A stretch of 64,000 bases of DNA from Deltaproteobacteria bacterium HGW-Deltaproteobacteria-15 (GCA_002840535.1 PHBH01000002.1:124001-188000), one strand, 5' to 3'; positions 24,282 through 33,627 are shown, counted from the stretch's first letter. Numbers and translations are program-made. Notes: a model not told the origin generated them from the letters alone.

Positions 24282-25103
24282 TCCCCCCACCCCCTTCTTG
24301 CGGGACTTGATCCATTCCACGCCCAGTGAGAAAAAGAAGGTAACGCCTCCAACCATGATGATGGTTGCCCCGGAAGTCAGATCGAAACTGTAAGACAGCC
24401 ACAGGCCTGTGATGGTGAAGAATATGCCGAGAAGCGAAGAGATCACCATCATTCCTCCGAGCGAGGTGGTGTACTTCTCGGCAATGTACGGCGGGATCGT
24501 CAAGAGCGCGATGACCAGGATGAGTCCGACAACCCGGATGGTCATTACCACGGCCAGGGAGATCATGACGAGAAGAAGAAAATAGAGTCCTCTCACAGGA
24601 ATTCCCACGATGAACGAAAACTCCTCATCGTAAGACATGGCAAGGAATTCCTTGTAGAACGCCACCACCGTGCACACGATAGCCACTGCGAGGACCGCCA
24701 TGTACCAGATGTCTGATGTGGGCACGGAGAGAATGCTGCCGAAAAGATAGCTCATCAGATCGACGCCGTAACCCGGAGTGAGATCGATGAGGATGATTCC
24801 CATGGCCATGCCCACCGCCCACATCACCCCGATGACCGTGTCCGCTCTTTCTTTGCCTTTGAAGCTTGCGGCTCCCATGATGAGAGAGATCAGCACGGAA
24901 AAAAGGGCTGCACCGGCGGATGGCGGCAGCCCGAAATAAAACGCGAGCCCTATTCCGCCGTACGCTGCATGGGCGATCCCCCCGGAGATGAAGACGATCC
25001 TGTTCACGACCACCAGGGTTCCAAGGACGCCGCAGAGGATACTGACAAGCACTCCTGCAACGACCGCATTCCTCATGAACTCAAGATACAGGGCATCCCA
25101 CAT
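24261..25103 (-). CDS. Metal-ion ABC transporter permease (ZnuB/MntB family)
   Basis: The 280-residue membrane protein has about eight hydrophobic segments and the family pattern [30 protein letters not shown] early on, with [18 protein letters not shown] later. This is the ABC-3 permease family for Zn, Mn or Fe. It follows the ATPase gene directly (stop TAA immediately before its ATG). The last five residues are encoded by the AGTAAGC word repeat, so the original C-terminus may have been replaced. No metal-binding receptor gene (ZnuA-like) is in the neighbourhood. Confidence 0.92.
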   Translation of the reverse strand: MWDALYLEFMRNAVVAGVLVSILCGVLGTLVVVNRIVFISGGIAHAAYGGIGLAFYFGLPPSAGAALFSVLISLIMGAASFKGKERADTVIGVMWAVGMAMGIILIDLTPGYGVDLMSYLFGSILSVPTSDIWYMAVLAVAIVCTVVAFYKEFLAMSYDEEFSFIVGIPVRGLYFLLLVMISLAVVMTIRVVGLILVIALLTIPPYIAEKYTTSLGGMMVISSLLGIFFTITGLWLSYSFDLTSGATIIMVGGVTFFFSLGVEWIKSRKKGVGGTERSKQ

Positions 25104-25868
25104 TTATTCCTCATGGTCATGGGTCGGCAAGACCCTGTGGGGCAGGCCGTGGGCGATCAGATCCACCGGACATTGATAGGCCATGTCCACCATCTCTTTG
25201 GTGATCCGTCCGCCCTCATGGAAGATGAGATGCCTGTTCACGCAGGCAATGGATTTCATATAGCTGGAGACCACCCCGACATCGTGGGTGATTACGACAA
25301 TGGTCACATCCTTGTTCAATTCCTTGAGGAAACCATAGAGGTCCACCTGAAACTCCTGGTCCACGCTGGCCGTGGGTTCATCCAGGAACAGAATCTCGGG
25401 ATCGGTGACCAGCGCCCTTGCAACAAAGACCCTTTGCCTCTGGCCTCCTGAGAGACGGCCGATGGGGCGGTTGCGATATTCCCACATGCCGACCTTTTCC
25501 AGGGCGATTCGCACCTTCTTGTGATCTTCGCTGCTGTATCTCTTGCCGATACGGGACCATGCCAGACGCCCCATCAGTGCGACATCCAACACGGTAATGG
25601 GGAACCGGGTCGAGAAGTCCGTGTTCTGCGGGACATACCCGATCCTCTGGCTGGCCGTATTCGGCAGGTCTCCAAGGATCAGGATTCTCCCTCTGTCAGG
25701 CCTGAGGATGCCGAGCAGGAGTTTCAGGAAGGTGGTTTTGCCTCCGCCGTTGGGACCGATAATGCCGAGGAATTCCCCTTTTTTGAGGGCGAGGCTCACA
25801 TCCCTGAGAACCTCCGATCCCTCATAGGAAAACCACACGTGCTCTACCTGGATCGCGTATTCGCTCAT
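25104..25868 (-). CDS. Metal-ion ABC transporter ATPase (ZnuC/MntA family)
   Basis: The 254-residue ATPase has Walker A (GPNGGGKTTFLK), signature (LSGGQRQRV), Walker B (ILFLDEPTASVD) and the switch (VVITHDVGVVS). It ends in a His/Asp/Glu tail (LPTHDHEE), which suits a metal transporter ATPase. The permease gene follows at once, forming a two-gene operon. Upstream there is only a repeat-filled gap. The metal (Zn, Mn or Fe) cannot be decided without the receptor. Confidence 0.92.
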   Translation of the reverse strand: MSEYAIQVEHVWFSYEGSEVLRDVSLALKKGEFLGIIGPNGGGKTTFLKLLLGILRPDRGRILILGDLPNTASQRIGYVPQNTDFSTRFPITVLDVALMGRLAWSRIGKRYSSEDHKKVRIALEKVGMWEYRNRPIGRLSGGQRQRVFVARALVTDPEILFLDEPTASVDQEFQVDLYGFLKELNKDVTIVVITHDVGVVSSYMKSIACVNRHLIFHEGGRITKEMVDMAYQCPVDLIAHGLPHRVLPTHDHEE

Positions 25869-25876
25869 AGTTCTGA

Positions 25877-25983
25877 AAGATTAACGTCGAACGTCGAACA
25901 TCCAACGTCCAACATCGAATGGTTTCTCATTTGGGCCCGCTGACCTCTCACCTCTGCCCTCCGACCTCTGACCTCCGACCTCT
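25877..25983. repeat. Two adjoining word repeat arrays (ACATCGAA type and GACCTCTGACCTC type)
   Basis: The stretch 25877-25921 holds the AACGTCGAACATCC words seen at 5930 and 33628. The stretch 25941-25983 holds at least five tandem copies of a GACCTCT/GACCTCC word. The second array ends at the stop of nadC (25982-25984). Confidence 0.7.
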
Positions 25984-26818
25984 ATGACTTCAGCTCCAGG
26001 CTGATATCCATGGCCCTCGGCGAATGGGTAAGGGCTCCGACGGAGATCAGATCCACGCCGGTCTCGGCGATTTCCCTGACGTTCCCCAGATGGACTCCCC
26101 CGGAGGCCTCCAACAGCACCCTGCGGTCGGCAATTTCCACTGCCTCCCGCATAAGCGAGGGATTCATCTTGTCGAGAAGCACGGCATCGGCGCCGGCAGC
26201 GATTGCCTCTTCGAGCCCCGCCAGGTCCGCCACCTCCACTTCCACCTTCAATGTGTGAGGTCCATTCAGCTTTACGCGCGCCACGGCCTTGCTGATCGAA
26301 CCTGCCGCAGCAATGTGGTTGTATTTGATCAGGATGCCGTCATGCAATCCGAAGCGGTGGTTGAATCCTCCCCCTATCTTCACGGCGTGCTTATCGAGCA
26401 TCCTTATACCGGGCGCCGTCTTACGGGTGTCGAGAATCCGTGCCATGCCGCCGCATTCCTCGACGAATTTTCTGGTGAGCGTCGCGATGCCGCACATGCG
26501 CTGAAGGAAATTCAAGGCCGTTCGTTCCCCCTTGAGGATCGACGTCACCGATCCGGAAACCCTGCAGATCTCGCCTCCTGCCGGCACCTTTTCACCATCC
26601 CGGAAGGAGTAGACGAATCTCGTCTCTGTGGAGAGGATCTCAAAAGTCCTGCTGAAGACCGTTATGCCGGCGAGTACGAGCTCTTCCCCTGCCAAAACGG
26701 AAGCGGTTCCTTTCAGGCCGGGATCCACGACAAGATCCGTGGTCAAGTCCCCCGCACCGAGGTCTTCTTCCAGAGCCTCCCGCATGATCCGTTCCAGCGG
26801 CAAAGATACTTCAATCAT
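25982..26818 (-). CDS. nadC: Nicotinate-nucleotide pyrophosphorylase (carboxylating); quinolinate phosphoribosyltransferase
   Basis: The 278-residue protein matches NadC over its whole length. It starts with REALEEDLGAGDLTTDLVV, has the catalytic segment RILDTRKTAPGIRMLDKHAV, then GGGFNHRFGLHDGILIKYNHI, and ends with VDLISVGALTHSPRAMDISL. It turns quinolinate and PRPP into nicotinate mononucleotide in de novo NAD synthesis. It overlaps the end of valS by 8 bases, which suggests cotranscription. No nadA or nadB is nearby. Confidence 0.96.
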   Translation of the reverse strand: MIEVSLPLERIMREALEEDLGAGDLTTDLVVDPGLKGTASVLAGEELVLAGITVFSRTFEILSTETRFVYSFRDGEKVPAGGEICRVSGSVTSILKGERTALNFLQRMCGIATLTRKFVEECGGMARILDTRKTAPGIRMLDKHAVKIGGGFNHRFGLHDGILIKYNHIAAAGSISKAVARVKLNGPHTLKVEVEVADLAGLEEAIAAGADAVLLDKMNPSLMREAVEIADRRVLLEASGGVHLGNVREIAETGVDLISVGALTHSPRAMDISLELKS

Positions 26819-29462
26819 GAATAGCCTCGAAGAAGGCGAGGTTGTGGTTCAGTTTTTCCAGCTTGTGCGACATGGCTTCGACCTTGCCTCTCACTTCATC
26901 CACGATCTCCGGCGGCGCCTTTTCCAGGAACTGCTCATTGGAGAGCTTTTTGCTGGACGCGTCCAGATCCTTTTCGATCTTCTTGATCTCTTTTCTGAGC
27001 CTCTTTTTCTCTTCTTCGAAATCCAGCAGACCCTTCAAGAGCACATGCACCTGCTTTTGCTCGAACACGGCCGTTGCAGATGCCTCGGGCTTTTGCACCT
27101 GCGGGGCAACCTCCATGGTTTCGACCCCGGCCAGGCTCCGGATGTGGTGACGGTTTCCGAGAATGGCGGATGCCTCGTCCGGATCAGGCGCTTCAACGAC
27201 AATATTCACCTTGCTGGAAGGCGGGATGTTCATCTCTCCCCGGATGTTGCGGACTCCATTGATGACCCCCATGAGCAGATGCATTTCCTTCAGAGCAGCC
27301 TCGTCATGGAGGAACTCTGAAGCATCCGGAAAATCCGCGATCATGATGCTCTCCCGTTCGCCCTCCATTTTTTGCCAGATCTCCTCAGTGACAAAAGGCA
27401 TGAAAGGATGGAGCAGTCTCACGACCGCGGCCAGTCCCTTCTGCAGGACGAAAAGAGTGGATCGCTTGAACCGATCGTCAGTGCTGTACAATCCCTGCTT
27501 TGCCATTTCCAGATACCAGTCGCAGAACTCATGCCAGACGAACTGGTAACAGGCGCTCGCCGCATCGTTGAAACGATACTCCTCCAGCGCGGCTGCCACC
27601 TCCTCGCTGACCTGCCCGAACCTTGTGAGTATCCAGAGGTCCGGAAGCGTATACCCGACCTTCTCCTCCGGCAAAGGTTCTCCCTCGCCCATGTTCATGA
27701 ACACCAGCCGGGCGGAGTTCCAGATCTTGTTCACAAAATGCCTGTAGCCGAGAATCCGGTCCTCGGAAAGCTTGATGTCCCTGCCCTGGGCCGCAAGAGC
27801 GGCCAGCGTAAACCGAAAGGAGTCTGTCCCGAACTGATCGATGATCTCCAGGGGATCGATCACATTGCCTTTGGATTTGCTCATCTTCTTGCCCTCCGCA
27901 TCCTTCACGAGGGCGTGGATATACACGTCGCGGAAAGGAACCTCTCCCATGAAGTGAATCCCCATCATCATCATCCTTGCGACCCAGAAAAAGAGGATGT
28001 CAAAGGCGGTGACCATCGCAGTGGTAGGATAAAAGGTCTTCAGCTCGCTGGTCATGTCCGGCCACCCCAGTGTGGAGAAGGGCCAGAGCGCGGAGCTGAA
28101 CCAGGTATCCAGGACATCCTCTTCCTGCTTCAACGATTCTCCTTTGCAGGATGGACATGATCCGGGCTCCTCTTTGGCCACGATCACCTCCCCGCATGAC
28201 AGGCAATACCAGGCAGGAATGCGATGCCCCCACCAGATCTGCCTGGAGACACACCAGTCCTTGATGTTGTTCATCCATTCATAATAGACCGCTTCCCAGT
28301 TCTGCGGCAGGATGCGGGTGCGTCCCTCCTTGACGGCCTGGACCGCCTTCTCGGCGAGCGGGCCGGTTTTCACAAACCACTGCTTCGAAAGAAGGGGCTC
28401 GATTATTGTTTTACACCGGTAACAATGGCCTATGGCATTGCGGTAGGGCTCCACTTTCTCAAGGAGCCCTGAGCTTCTCAGCTCCTCCAGAATCCTCTCC
28501 CTGCATTCGAAACGGTCCATGCCCTTGTAAGGGCCGGCCAGTTCGTTCATTCTGCCGCTCTCATCGATAACCTTCACCCGCTCAAGACCGTGACGGTTCC
28601 CGATCTCGAAGTCATTGGCATCATGGGCCGGGGTGATCTTCAGCGCCCCGGTGCCGAACTCCTTGGCCACGTACTTGTCAAAGATAAGAGGGATTTCCCT
28701 GTTCAGCACGGGCAACCGGACATATGCCCCGGAGAGATTCATGTATCTTTCATCCTCCGGGTTTACCGCCACGGCCGTGTCGCCGAGAAGGGTTTCAGGA
28801 CGGGTGGTGGCGACGGTGACGTGGCCGTCCCCGTTCACCAGAGGATAACGGATGTGGTAAAGGAAGCTGTCGGTCTCTTCGTGTTCCACTTCAAGATCGG
28901 CCAGGGCCGTATGGCATCTCGGGCACCAGTTGATGATGTAGTCCCCCCTGTAAATCAGCCCCTGCTCATACAGGTCTACAAACACGTTCCTGACAGCCCT
29001 GGACAAGCCCTCGTCCATGGTGAATCTTTCCCTGCTCCAATCGCAGGAACTTCCGAGCCTCTTGAGCTGGTTGATGATCATGCCGCCATACTTTTTCTTC
29101 CATTCCCAGACCAGTTCGATGAATTTCTCGCGGCCCACTTCATGGCGATTGGTTCCTTTGGACGCAAGATCTCTCTCCACAACATTCTGGGTCGCGATTC
29201 CGGCATGATCCGTCCCCGGCTGCCACAAAACATTGTAGCCCTTCATTCTCTTATACCGGCACAGGATATCCTGAAGGGTGTTGTTCAATGCATGGCCCAT
29301 GTGAAGGAAACCGGTTACGTTCGGCGGCGGGATCACGATACAGAACGGTTTCTTATCGGAAACGGCCTCGGCTCGGAAAAGGTTCTTCTCCTCCCAATAC
29401 CTGTACCACTTCTCTTCGGTTTCTTTGGGCTCATATGCTTTTGGTAGTGTTTCTTTCTGCAT
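26811..29462 (-). CDS. valS: Valyl-tRNA synthetase
   Basis: From the ATG at 29462 (GGAG 8 bases upstream) the protein has 883 residues, normal for bacterial ValRS. It starts MQKETLPKAYEPKETEEKWY and has the class Ia HIGH motif as HMGH in PPPNVTGFLHMGHALN and the KMSKS motif in KKMSKSKGN. An editing (CP1) domain and a zinc-finger-like CLSCGEV...CPSCKG pair lie between them. A C-terminal coiled-coil follows (FEEEKKRLRKEIKKIEKDL), as in true ValRS. The TTG start two codons upstream is less likely. Confidence 0.97.
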   Translation of the reverse strand: MQKETLPKAYEPKETEEKWYRYWEEKNLFRAEAVSDKKPFCIVIPPPNVTGFLHMGHALNNTLQDILCRYKRMKGYNVLWQPGTDHAGIATQNVVERDLASKGTNRHEVGREKFIELVWEWKKKYGGMIINQLKRLGSSCDWSRERFTMDEGLSRAVRNVFVDLYEQGLIYRGDYIINWCPRCHTALADLEVEHEETDSFLYHIRYPLVNGDGHVTVATTRPETLLGDTAVAVNPEDERYMNLSGAYVRLPVLNREIPLIFDKYVAKEFGTGALKITPAHDANDFEIGNRHGLERVKVIDESGRMNELAGPYKGMDRFECRERILEELRSSGLLEKVEPYRNAIGHCYRCKTIIEPLLSKQWFVKTGPLAEKAVQAVKEGRTRILPQNWEAVYYEWMNNIKDWCVSRQIWWGHRIPAWYCLSCGEVIVAKEEPGSCPSCKGESLKQEEDVLDTWFSSALWPFSTLGWPDMTSELKTFYPTTAMVTAFDILFFWVARMMMMGIHFMGEVPFRDVYIHALVKDAEGKKMSKSKGNVIDPLEIIDQFGTDSFRFTLAALAAQGRDIKLSEDRILGYRHFVNKIWNSARLVFMNMGEGEPLPEEKVGYTLPDLWILTRFGQVSEEVAAALEEYRFNDAASACYQFVWHEFCDWYLEMAKQGLYSTDDRFKRSTLFVLQKGLAAVVRLLHPFMPFVTEEIWQKMEGERESIMIADFPDASEFLHDEAALKEMHLLMGVINGVRNIRGEMNIPPSSKVNIVVEAPDPDEASAILGNRHHIRSLAGVETMEVAPQVQKPEASATAVFEQKQVHVLLKGLLDFEEEKKRLRKEIKKIEKDLDASSKKLSNEQFLEKAPPEIVDEVRGKVEAMSHKLEKLNHNLAFFEAIHD

Positions 29463-29572
29463 TGGCAAGGCTCCAGTTCAATCATGAATTCCCGCACCGG
29501 CAGGCGGGCTCCTGCGCGCCTCGTCCCGCCTGTGCTTTTCCCGCGGTTCGGACGGCGCCGGTGAAAACGAAC

Positions 29573-29604
29573 AAAAAAAGGGCTCCCCCCGGGGCAACCC
29601 TTTA
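29573..29604 (-). terminator. Rho-independent terminator of the acidic repeat protein gene
   Basis: On the minus strand AAGGGTTGCCCC pairs imperfectly with GGGGGGAGCCCTT and is followed by a run of seven T. It is about 50 bases after the stop codon of the acidic protein and before valS. Confidence 0.7.
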
Positions 29605-29629
29605 AATAATCACAGTTCCGCTGATTTTA

Positions 29630-29651
29630 GAAGGAGATTTTTGTCTCCTTC
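29630..29651 (-). terminator. Hairpin directly after the acidic protein stop codon
   Basis: GAAGGAGA and TCTCCTTC form a perfect 8-bp stem with a 6-base loop, followed on the minus strand by TAAAAT. It may be a weak first terminator or an mRNA end-protecting stem. Confidence 0.45.
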
Positions 29652-29654
29652 GTC

Positions 29655-30719
29655 TCAGGGGTTTTCGGACAGGCTCTTTTTCAGGGATTCAATGGCCTCA
29701 CCGATCACTTTTTCCGCTACTGAGGTCATGGTTTCTCTCGCGACCCTTTCCACGACATCCTGTACTACCCTCGTGACGATCGCTTCGAGTTTCTCTTCTG
29801 AAATCCCGATTGCCACAGGCCCTGCGGCAGCCTCGGGACCAGGGGATGGGGCTTCCTCCTCCAGCAGGTCCTCGGAAAAAACATCAACCCGCTCAGGTGT
29901 GCTCTTCTCCGGGGGCCCATCCAGGTCTTTGTCTTCGGAGGTCAGCGACTCTGCGGCAGCTCTGGGAATCACCACGGTCGGAGCTTCGTTCTTCAGGAGA
30001 TCCTCGGAAAACATATCGGGCTGATCAGGTGCGCTTTTCTCCTGTGCTTCATCCAGGTCTTTCACGGATGCGATTTCTTCCAGGTCTTTGTCTTCGGACA
30101 TACCCGCCGGCGACGGCTCCGCGCCGGTTTCGGAAACCGCTTCGTCCTTCAGGAGGTCTTCTGACAGCACACCATCGGCCTGGTCAGGTTCACTTCTCTC
30201 GGGAGCTGAGTCCATCTCCTCCAGGGATACGATTTCTTCCAGATCCTTCCCTTCAGCACCACTCGCTTCTGAAACCAGCTCAACCGGCTCTTCCTCATTC
30301 AGGATGTCGTCGAAGTCCGCGCTGGACAAAGATTCCTCATCAGGCTTTTCTTCCCCGCTCTTCTGCTCTTCTTCCTTAAGATCGAGCTCAAGAGCAAAGT
30401 CTGCGACATCATTTTCCGCTGTCTCCTTTTCTGCGAAATCAATCCCCGCCAGGTCATCTGCCAGCAGCTTGAACTCCCCCTCCTCTTCCTGTACCTGGTC
30501 CTCTTTCAGAAGTTCGACTATTTCGTCCTCTTTCACATCGCTTTGATCACCTGCAGTCTCCACAGGCATGCCTCTGGCCACGAGATCGGTCAACTCAATG
30601 ACCTCCTCCTCATCTCCCGAGGCCCGCTGGTCGATGTCCTCCAGCGAGATATCGTCCAGATCGAAATCGAGCACATCGTCGTCGCTCTGGCTCCTGACCT
30701 TTTGCTGCTGCATCTCCAT
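29655..30719 (-). CDS. Highly acidic repeat protein with amphipathic C-terminal helix
   Basis: The 354-residue protein is extremely rich in Glu and Asp. It begins MEMQQQKVRSQSDDDVLDFD and contains VIELTDLVARGM. It then has three degenerate repeats of about 45 residues ending in SEDLLKDEA, SEDLLKNEA and SEDLLEEEA. The last 45 residues are different, a predicted amphipathic helix pair (EEKLEAIVTRVVQDVVERVA, then VAEKVIGEAIESLKKSL). An acidic disordered body with a conserved oligomerising C-terminal helix is the layout of polar scaffold proteins such as PopZ. This is an analogy, not homology that I can show. It has no signal peptide. It has its own terminators, so it is probably a single-gene unit upstream of valS-nadC. 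Confidence 0.75.
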   Translation of the reverse strand: MEMQQQKVRSQSDDDVLDFDLDDISLEDIDQRASGDEEEVIELTDLVARGMPVETAGDQSDVKEDEIVELLKEDQVQEEEGEFKLLADDLAGIDFAEKETAENDVADFALELDLKEEEQKSGEEKPDEESLSSADFDDILNEEEPVELVSEASGAEGKDLEEIVSLEEMDSAPERSEPDQADGVLSEDLLKDEAVSETGAEPSPAGMSEDKDLEEIASVKDLDEAQEKSAPDQPDMFSEDLLKNEAPTVVIPRAAAESLTSEDKDLDGPPEKSTPERVDVFSEDLLEEEAPSPGPEAAAGPVAIGISEEKLEAIVTRVVQDVVERVARETMTSVAEKVIGEAIESLKKSLSENP

Positions 30720-30982
30720 TGTGGCTCCGCCATTGAAAAGGTGAACGAGAAGAAACAGTTAAGATTTTGCATTCCGTACCACAGGGTGCAAATTATGTCA
30801 AGTTTTCTAATGGTTATTAGGAAGGAGATCCAGGTTACAAGATGCAGGGTTGCAGGAAAAGAGACGAAGAGCGAACAAAGACTCCTTAAGGCCGCAGGAG
30901 TTTTCCTGTTTGCCGATTTTCCGACCGTCATCCATTTTCGCCGTTTCTTGTTTCACTTTTGACCTCTCCCGATCTGCCCTTG

Positions 30983-31042
30983 CATCCTGCATCCTTTGTC
31001 CTGGATCTTGTATCCTGGATCCACCTGGATCCTGCATCCTTT
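30983..31042. repeat. TCCTGCA/TCCTGGA word repeat array
   Basis: Degenerate near-tandem words (GCATCCTGCATCC, TCCTGGATC) fill 60 bases of the 369-base gap between the acidic protein and tRNA-Arg. The rest of that gap (30720-30982) shows no gene or motif I can support. Confidence 0.6.
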
Positions 31043-31088
31043 CACGTTGACCCCTCCCGGAAAAGCTGTTACATCTAATCGTCAAGGC

Positions 31089-31162
31089 GGGCGATTAGCT
31101 CAGGTGGATAGAGCGTTGGTCTCCGGAACCAAAGGCCGCGCGTTCGAGTCGCGCATCGCCCA
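31089..31162 (+). tRNA. tRNA-Arg (anticodon CCG)
   Basis: The acceptor stem GGGCGAT/ATCGCCC is perfect, the anticodon stem TTGGT/ACCAA encloses CTCCGGA with anticodon CCG, and the T arm is GCGCG-TTCGAGT-CGCGC. The 3' CCA is not encoded (the discriminator A is followed by TGC), unlike tRNA-Leu in this window. Confidence 0.94.
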
Positions 31163-31618
31163 TGCCGGTTTCTTCAGTCAGCCGCTCGGCGTGTGCTTCG
31201 AGGATGTGCCTCTGCGCTTCCTTTACTGCAAGATCAATATCGGCCTTTTGTACAGATTTTGAATCAGACGGATATCGGCACAAGCGTTTCATGAACGCCG
31301 CCGCAGGGCGTAGCTCTCAACCAGCTTTCTGAAGACACTGGAGAAGGTCTCGGGCTTCCCGAAGCCATCCTGCCGGCGACCTTTACCCCGATCATGAACA
31401 CCCCTCCTACCTGTGAGCCGATACTCTTCAGACGATCCTCACCTCTTCTGGTAAATCCGCGGCCAAACTGGCAGAGGTACTCGACATCCATGTACCGGCA
31501 TTGTGGGCCCTTATCTCGAAAAGCTCTTCAATACAGCCATCCGCGCCGAGAGATAAACAATGCAACTGATATATATCCTACCTGTTTGCTGTAAAATAAT
31601 TTCGGGAGATTGGAAAAG
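31163..31618. other. Intergenic stretch with nothing convincing
   Basis: This gap of about 450 bases between tRNA-Arg and the response regulator has no repeat array and no plausible gene. Plus-strand codons near 31450-31560 vaguely resemble a helix-turn-helix remnant (LAEVLDIHVPALWALIS), but stops interrupt the frame upstream. Confidence 0.35.
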
Positions 31619-32326
31619 ATGAGAATAGTCATAGCCGAAGATCACAAGATCTTGAGAGAGGGTTTGAAGTCCCTGCTCAGCACGGTCGAAGACCTGGAGA
31701 TCGTTGGCGAGGCAGCCGATGGACTCGAGGCGGTCCGGTGTGTCGAGAAGTACCGTCCGGATCTCCTGCTGCTCGATCTCTCCATGCCGAAGATGAACGG
31801 AATCAACGTAATGCGGAACCTCAAGAGCCGCTTCCCCGAGACCAAGATCCTCGTCCTGACCATCTATGAATCCGAGGACTACATCCTGGAATCTTTTCGC
31901 TCCGGAGCGGACGGCTACTGCCTGAAAGATGCGAACTACTCGGAGTTGCTCATTGCGATCAAAAGCGTTCTCGATGGGAATACGCATCTCAGTCCCGGCA
32001 TTTCGGAGAAGGTTTTGTCGGGATTCCTCCACGATCGAAAAACTCTCAAGCCGCTTTCTTCATGGGACACAGTCACGTCGAGAGAACGAGAGGTGTTGAA
32101 ACTGGTCGGCGAGGGATATAAGAACAAGGAGATCGCGGGCTACCTGTACATTAGCGTGAAAACGGTGGAAAAGCACAGGAGCAACATCATGAGAAAGCTG
32201 GACGTTCACACCTCTTCCGCTCTCACGGCGATAGCCATCGAGAAGGGACTCGTCACGAATAAAGCGACAAACCCCGAAATGACCTCGCCTCTCCCCGGCG
32301 ACCCTCAAGAATCGCACCTGGCATAA
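31619..32326 (+). CDS. NarL/FixJ-family response regulator
   Basis: From the ATG at 31619 (GGGAG 10 bases upstream; a TTG at 31610 is too close to it) the protein has 235 residues. The receiver domain has the acidic pair E7-D8 and the phosphorylation site D53 in LLLLDLSMP. A linker leads to the LuxR-type helix-turn-helix VTSREREVLKLVGEGYKNKEIA...VKTVEKHRSNIMRKL. It is a DNA-binding response regulator. No histidine kinase is adjacent; the closest is the 7TM kinase at 34168, which has its own regulator, so the partner of this one is unclear. Confidence 0.95.
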   Translation: MRIVIAEDHKILREGLKSLLSTVEDLEIVGEAADGLEAVRCVEKYRPDLLLLDLSMPKMNGINVMRNLKSRFPETKILVLTIYESEDYILESFRSGADGYCLKDANYSELLIAIKSVLDGNTHLSPGISEKVLSGFLHDRKTLKPLSSWDTVTSREREVLKLVGEGYKNKEIAGYLYISVKTVEKHRSNIMRKLDVHTSSALTAIAIEKGLVTNKATNPEMTSPLPGDPQESHLA

Positions 32327-32427
32327 AGAGCGATTGGCAGCAGACCGGAACTACCTCAAAAGAAGAGAGGAACGAAGGCGCGCCACCCTTTCTGTTGCAC
32401 TCGAGCGCTAGGAGGAGCCCCTTGAAA

Positions 32428-33603
32428 ATGACCCGTCTCACGCTGATTGTTGTGTGGATGCTCCTGTTTTATGCGGCAAACGGTCATGCTGAACGGAGGG
32501 CCGGCGGACCATTCGTCGGAGATCGGCCGCAGCAGGTCGAGGACGAGTACGTTCTGGAACCCGATGATCTTGCGGTGGAGAATTGGGTGACTCGGCTGGA
32601 AGTCCCCTGGTCACTTGTTTTCCTGAAGGGCGGTCGCGCGCTGGTCAGCGAAAGACAGGGGCGGATACGGATCGTTCAGGACGGCCGACTCACGGAACGT
32701 GCATATGCGACACTGGACGTGGCGCACGAGGGAGAGGGAGGGCTCATGGGCCTCGCGCTTCATCCACGTTTCCCCGAACAACCCTTCGTCTACGCCATGC
32801 ACACCTACCGTGACAAAGGGAATTCATACAACAGGGTCATCCGGTTGCGGGACCAGGGGAGCACGGGCATCTTGGACCGGGTTGTTGTCGATGGAATCCC
32901 CGGGGCAAGGTTCCACAACGGAGGGCGAATCGCCTTTGGTCCGGATGATATGCTCTATGTCTGCACCGGCGACGCGACCTTGCCGGAAATCGCCCAGGAC
33001 ATGCAAAACCTCGGGGGGAAGATCCTTCGTCTCACCCCCGAGGGAGAGATCCCCGGCGACAATCCCTTTCAGGGTTCGCCCATCTACAGCCTGGGCCACC
33101 GCAATCCACAGGGACTGGCGTGGCATCCCCGGACCCGGGCGCTCTTTGCCTCCGACCACGGTCCTTCCGGTGAATTCGGGCTTCGTGGAAAGGACTCGAT
33201 CAAGGTGATCCGGAAGGGAGGCAATTACGGCTGGCCCGTGGCAATCGGCAAGACGGAAATCAAAGCATACGTCGAACCTCTCGTCATGTGGGATAAGGCC
33301 ACTCCTCCGGGCGGCATCGCATTTCTGGAGGAAGATCTCTATGTGGCCACCATGAGAAGCGAAACGCTTATAAGGATCCGTCTGGGTGAGAAAGATCCTG
33401 CGGAGGTGGAAGGGATCGAGCGGCTTTTCGGGCGGGACTCGAGCGATGGAATCTACGGGAGACTGAGGGATGTCGTCCGCGGACCCGACGGGAACCTGTA
33501 CGTTTTAACCACGAACCGGGACGGCCGGGGAAAACCCGGGCCCCAGGATGACAGAATCCTGCGGTTGAAAACCCGGGGCGCATCCGGTCTGGGGGAAAGG
33601 TAG
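32428..33603 (+). CDS. PQQ-dependent aldose sugar dehydrogenase-like exported protein
   Basis: From the ATG at 32428 the protein has 391 residues. A TTG six bases upstream is also possible because of the AGGAGG site. It has a signal peptide (MTRLTLIVVWMLLFYAANGHA). It then has the six-bladed propeller hallmarks of the GDH-B/Asd (YliI) family, LEVPWSLVFLKGGRALVSERQGRI, VAHEGEGGLMGLALHPRF, GARFHNGGRIAFGPDDMLYV and HRNPQGLAWHP. Such enzymes oxidise soluble sugars in the periplasm and pass electrons to quinones. PQQ synthesis genes are not in the window, so the cofactor source, and indeed enzymatic activity, is unproven. Confidence 0.88.
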   Translation: MTRLTLIVVWMLLFYAANGHAERRAGGPFVGDRPQQVEDEYVLEPDDLAVENWVTRLEVPWSLVFLKGGRALVSERQGRIRIVQDGRLTERAYATLDVAHEGEGGLMGLALHPRFPEQPFVYAMHTYRDKGNSYNRVIRLRDQGSTGILDRVVVDGIPGARFHNGGRIAFGPDDMLYVCTGDATLPEIAQDMQNLGGKILRLTPEGEIPGDNPFQGSPIYSLGHRNPQGLAWHPRTRALFASDHGPSGEFGLRGKDSIKVIRKGGNYGWPVAIGKTEIKAYVEPLVMWDKATPPGGIAFLEEDLYVATMRSETLIRIRLGEKDPAEVEGIERLFGRDSSDGIYGRLRDVVRGPDGNLYVLTTNRDGRGKPGPQDDRILRLKTRGASGLGER

Positions 33604-33627
33604 ACTTGGTAGAAGCAAAATTAAAAA

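Noticed and set aside
31264-31491. Minus-strand frame after tRNA-Arg
   Set aside because: Composition and lack of a ribosome binding site or motif make it unlikely to be a gene.
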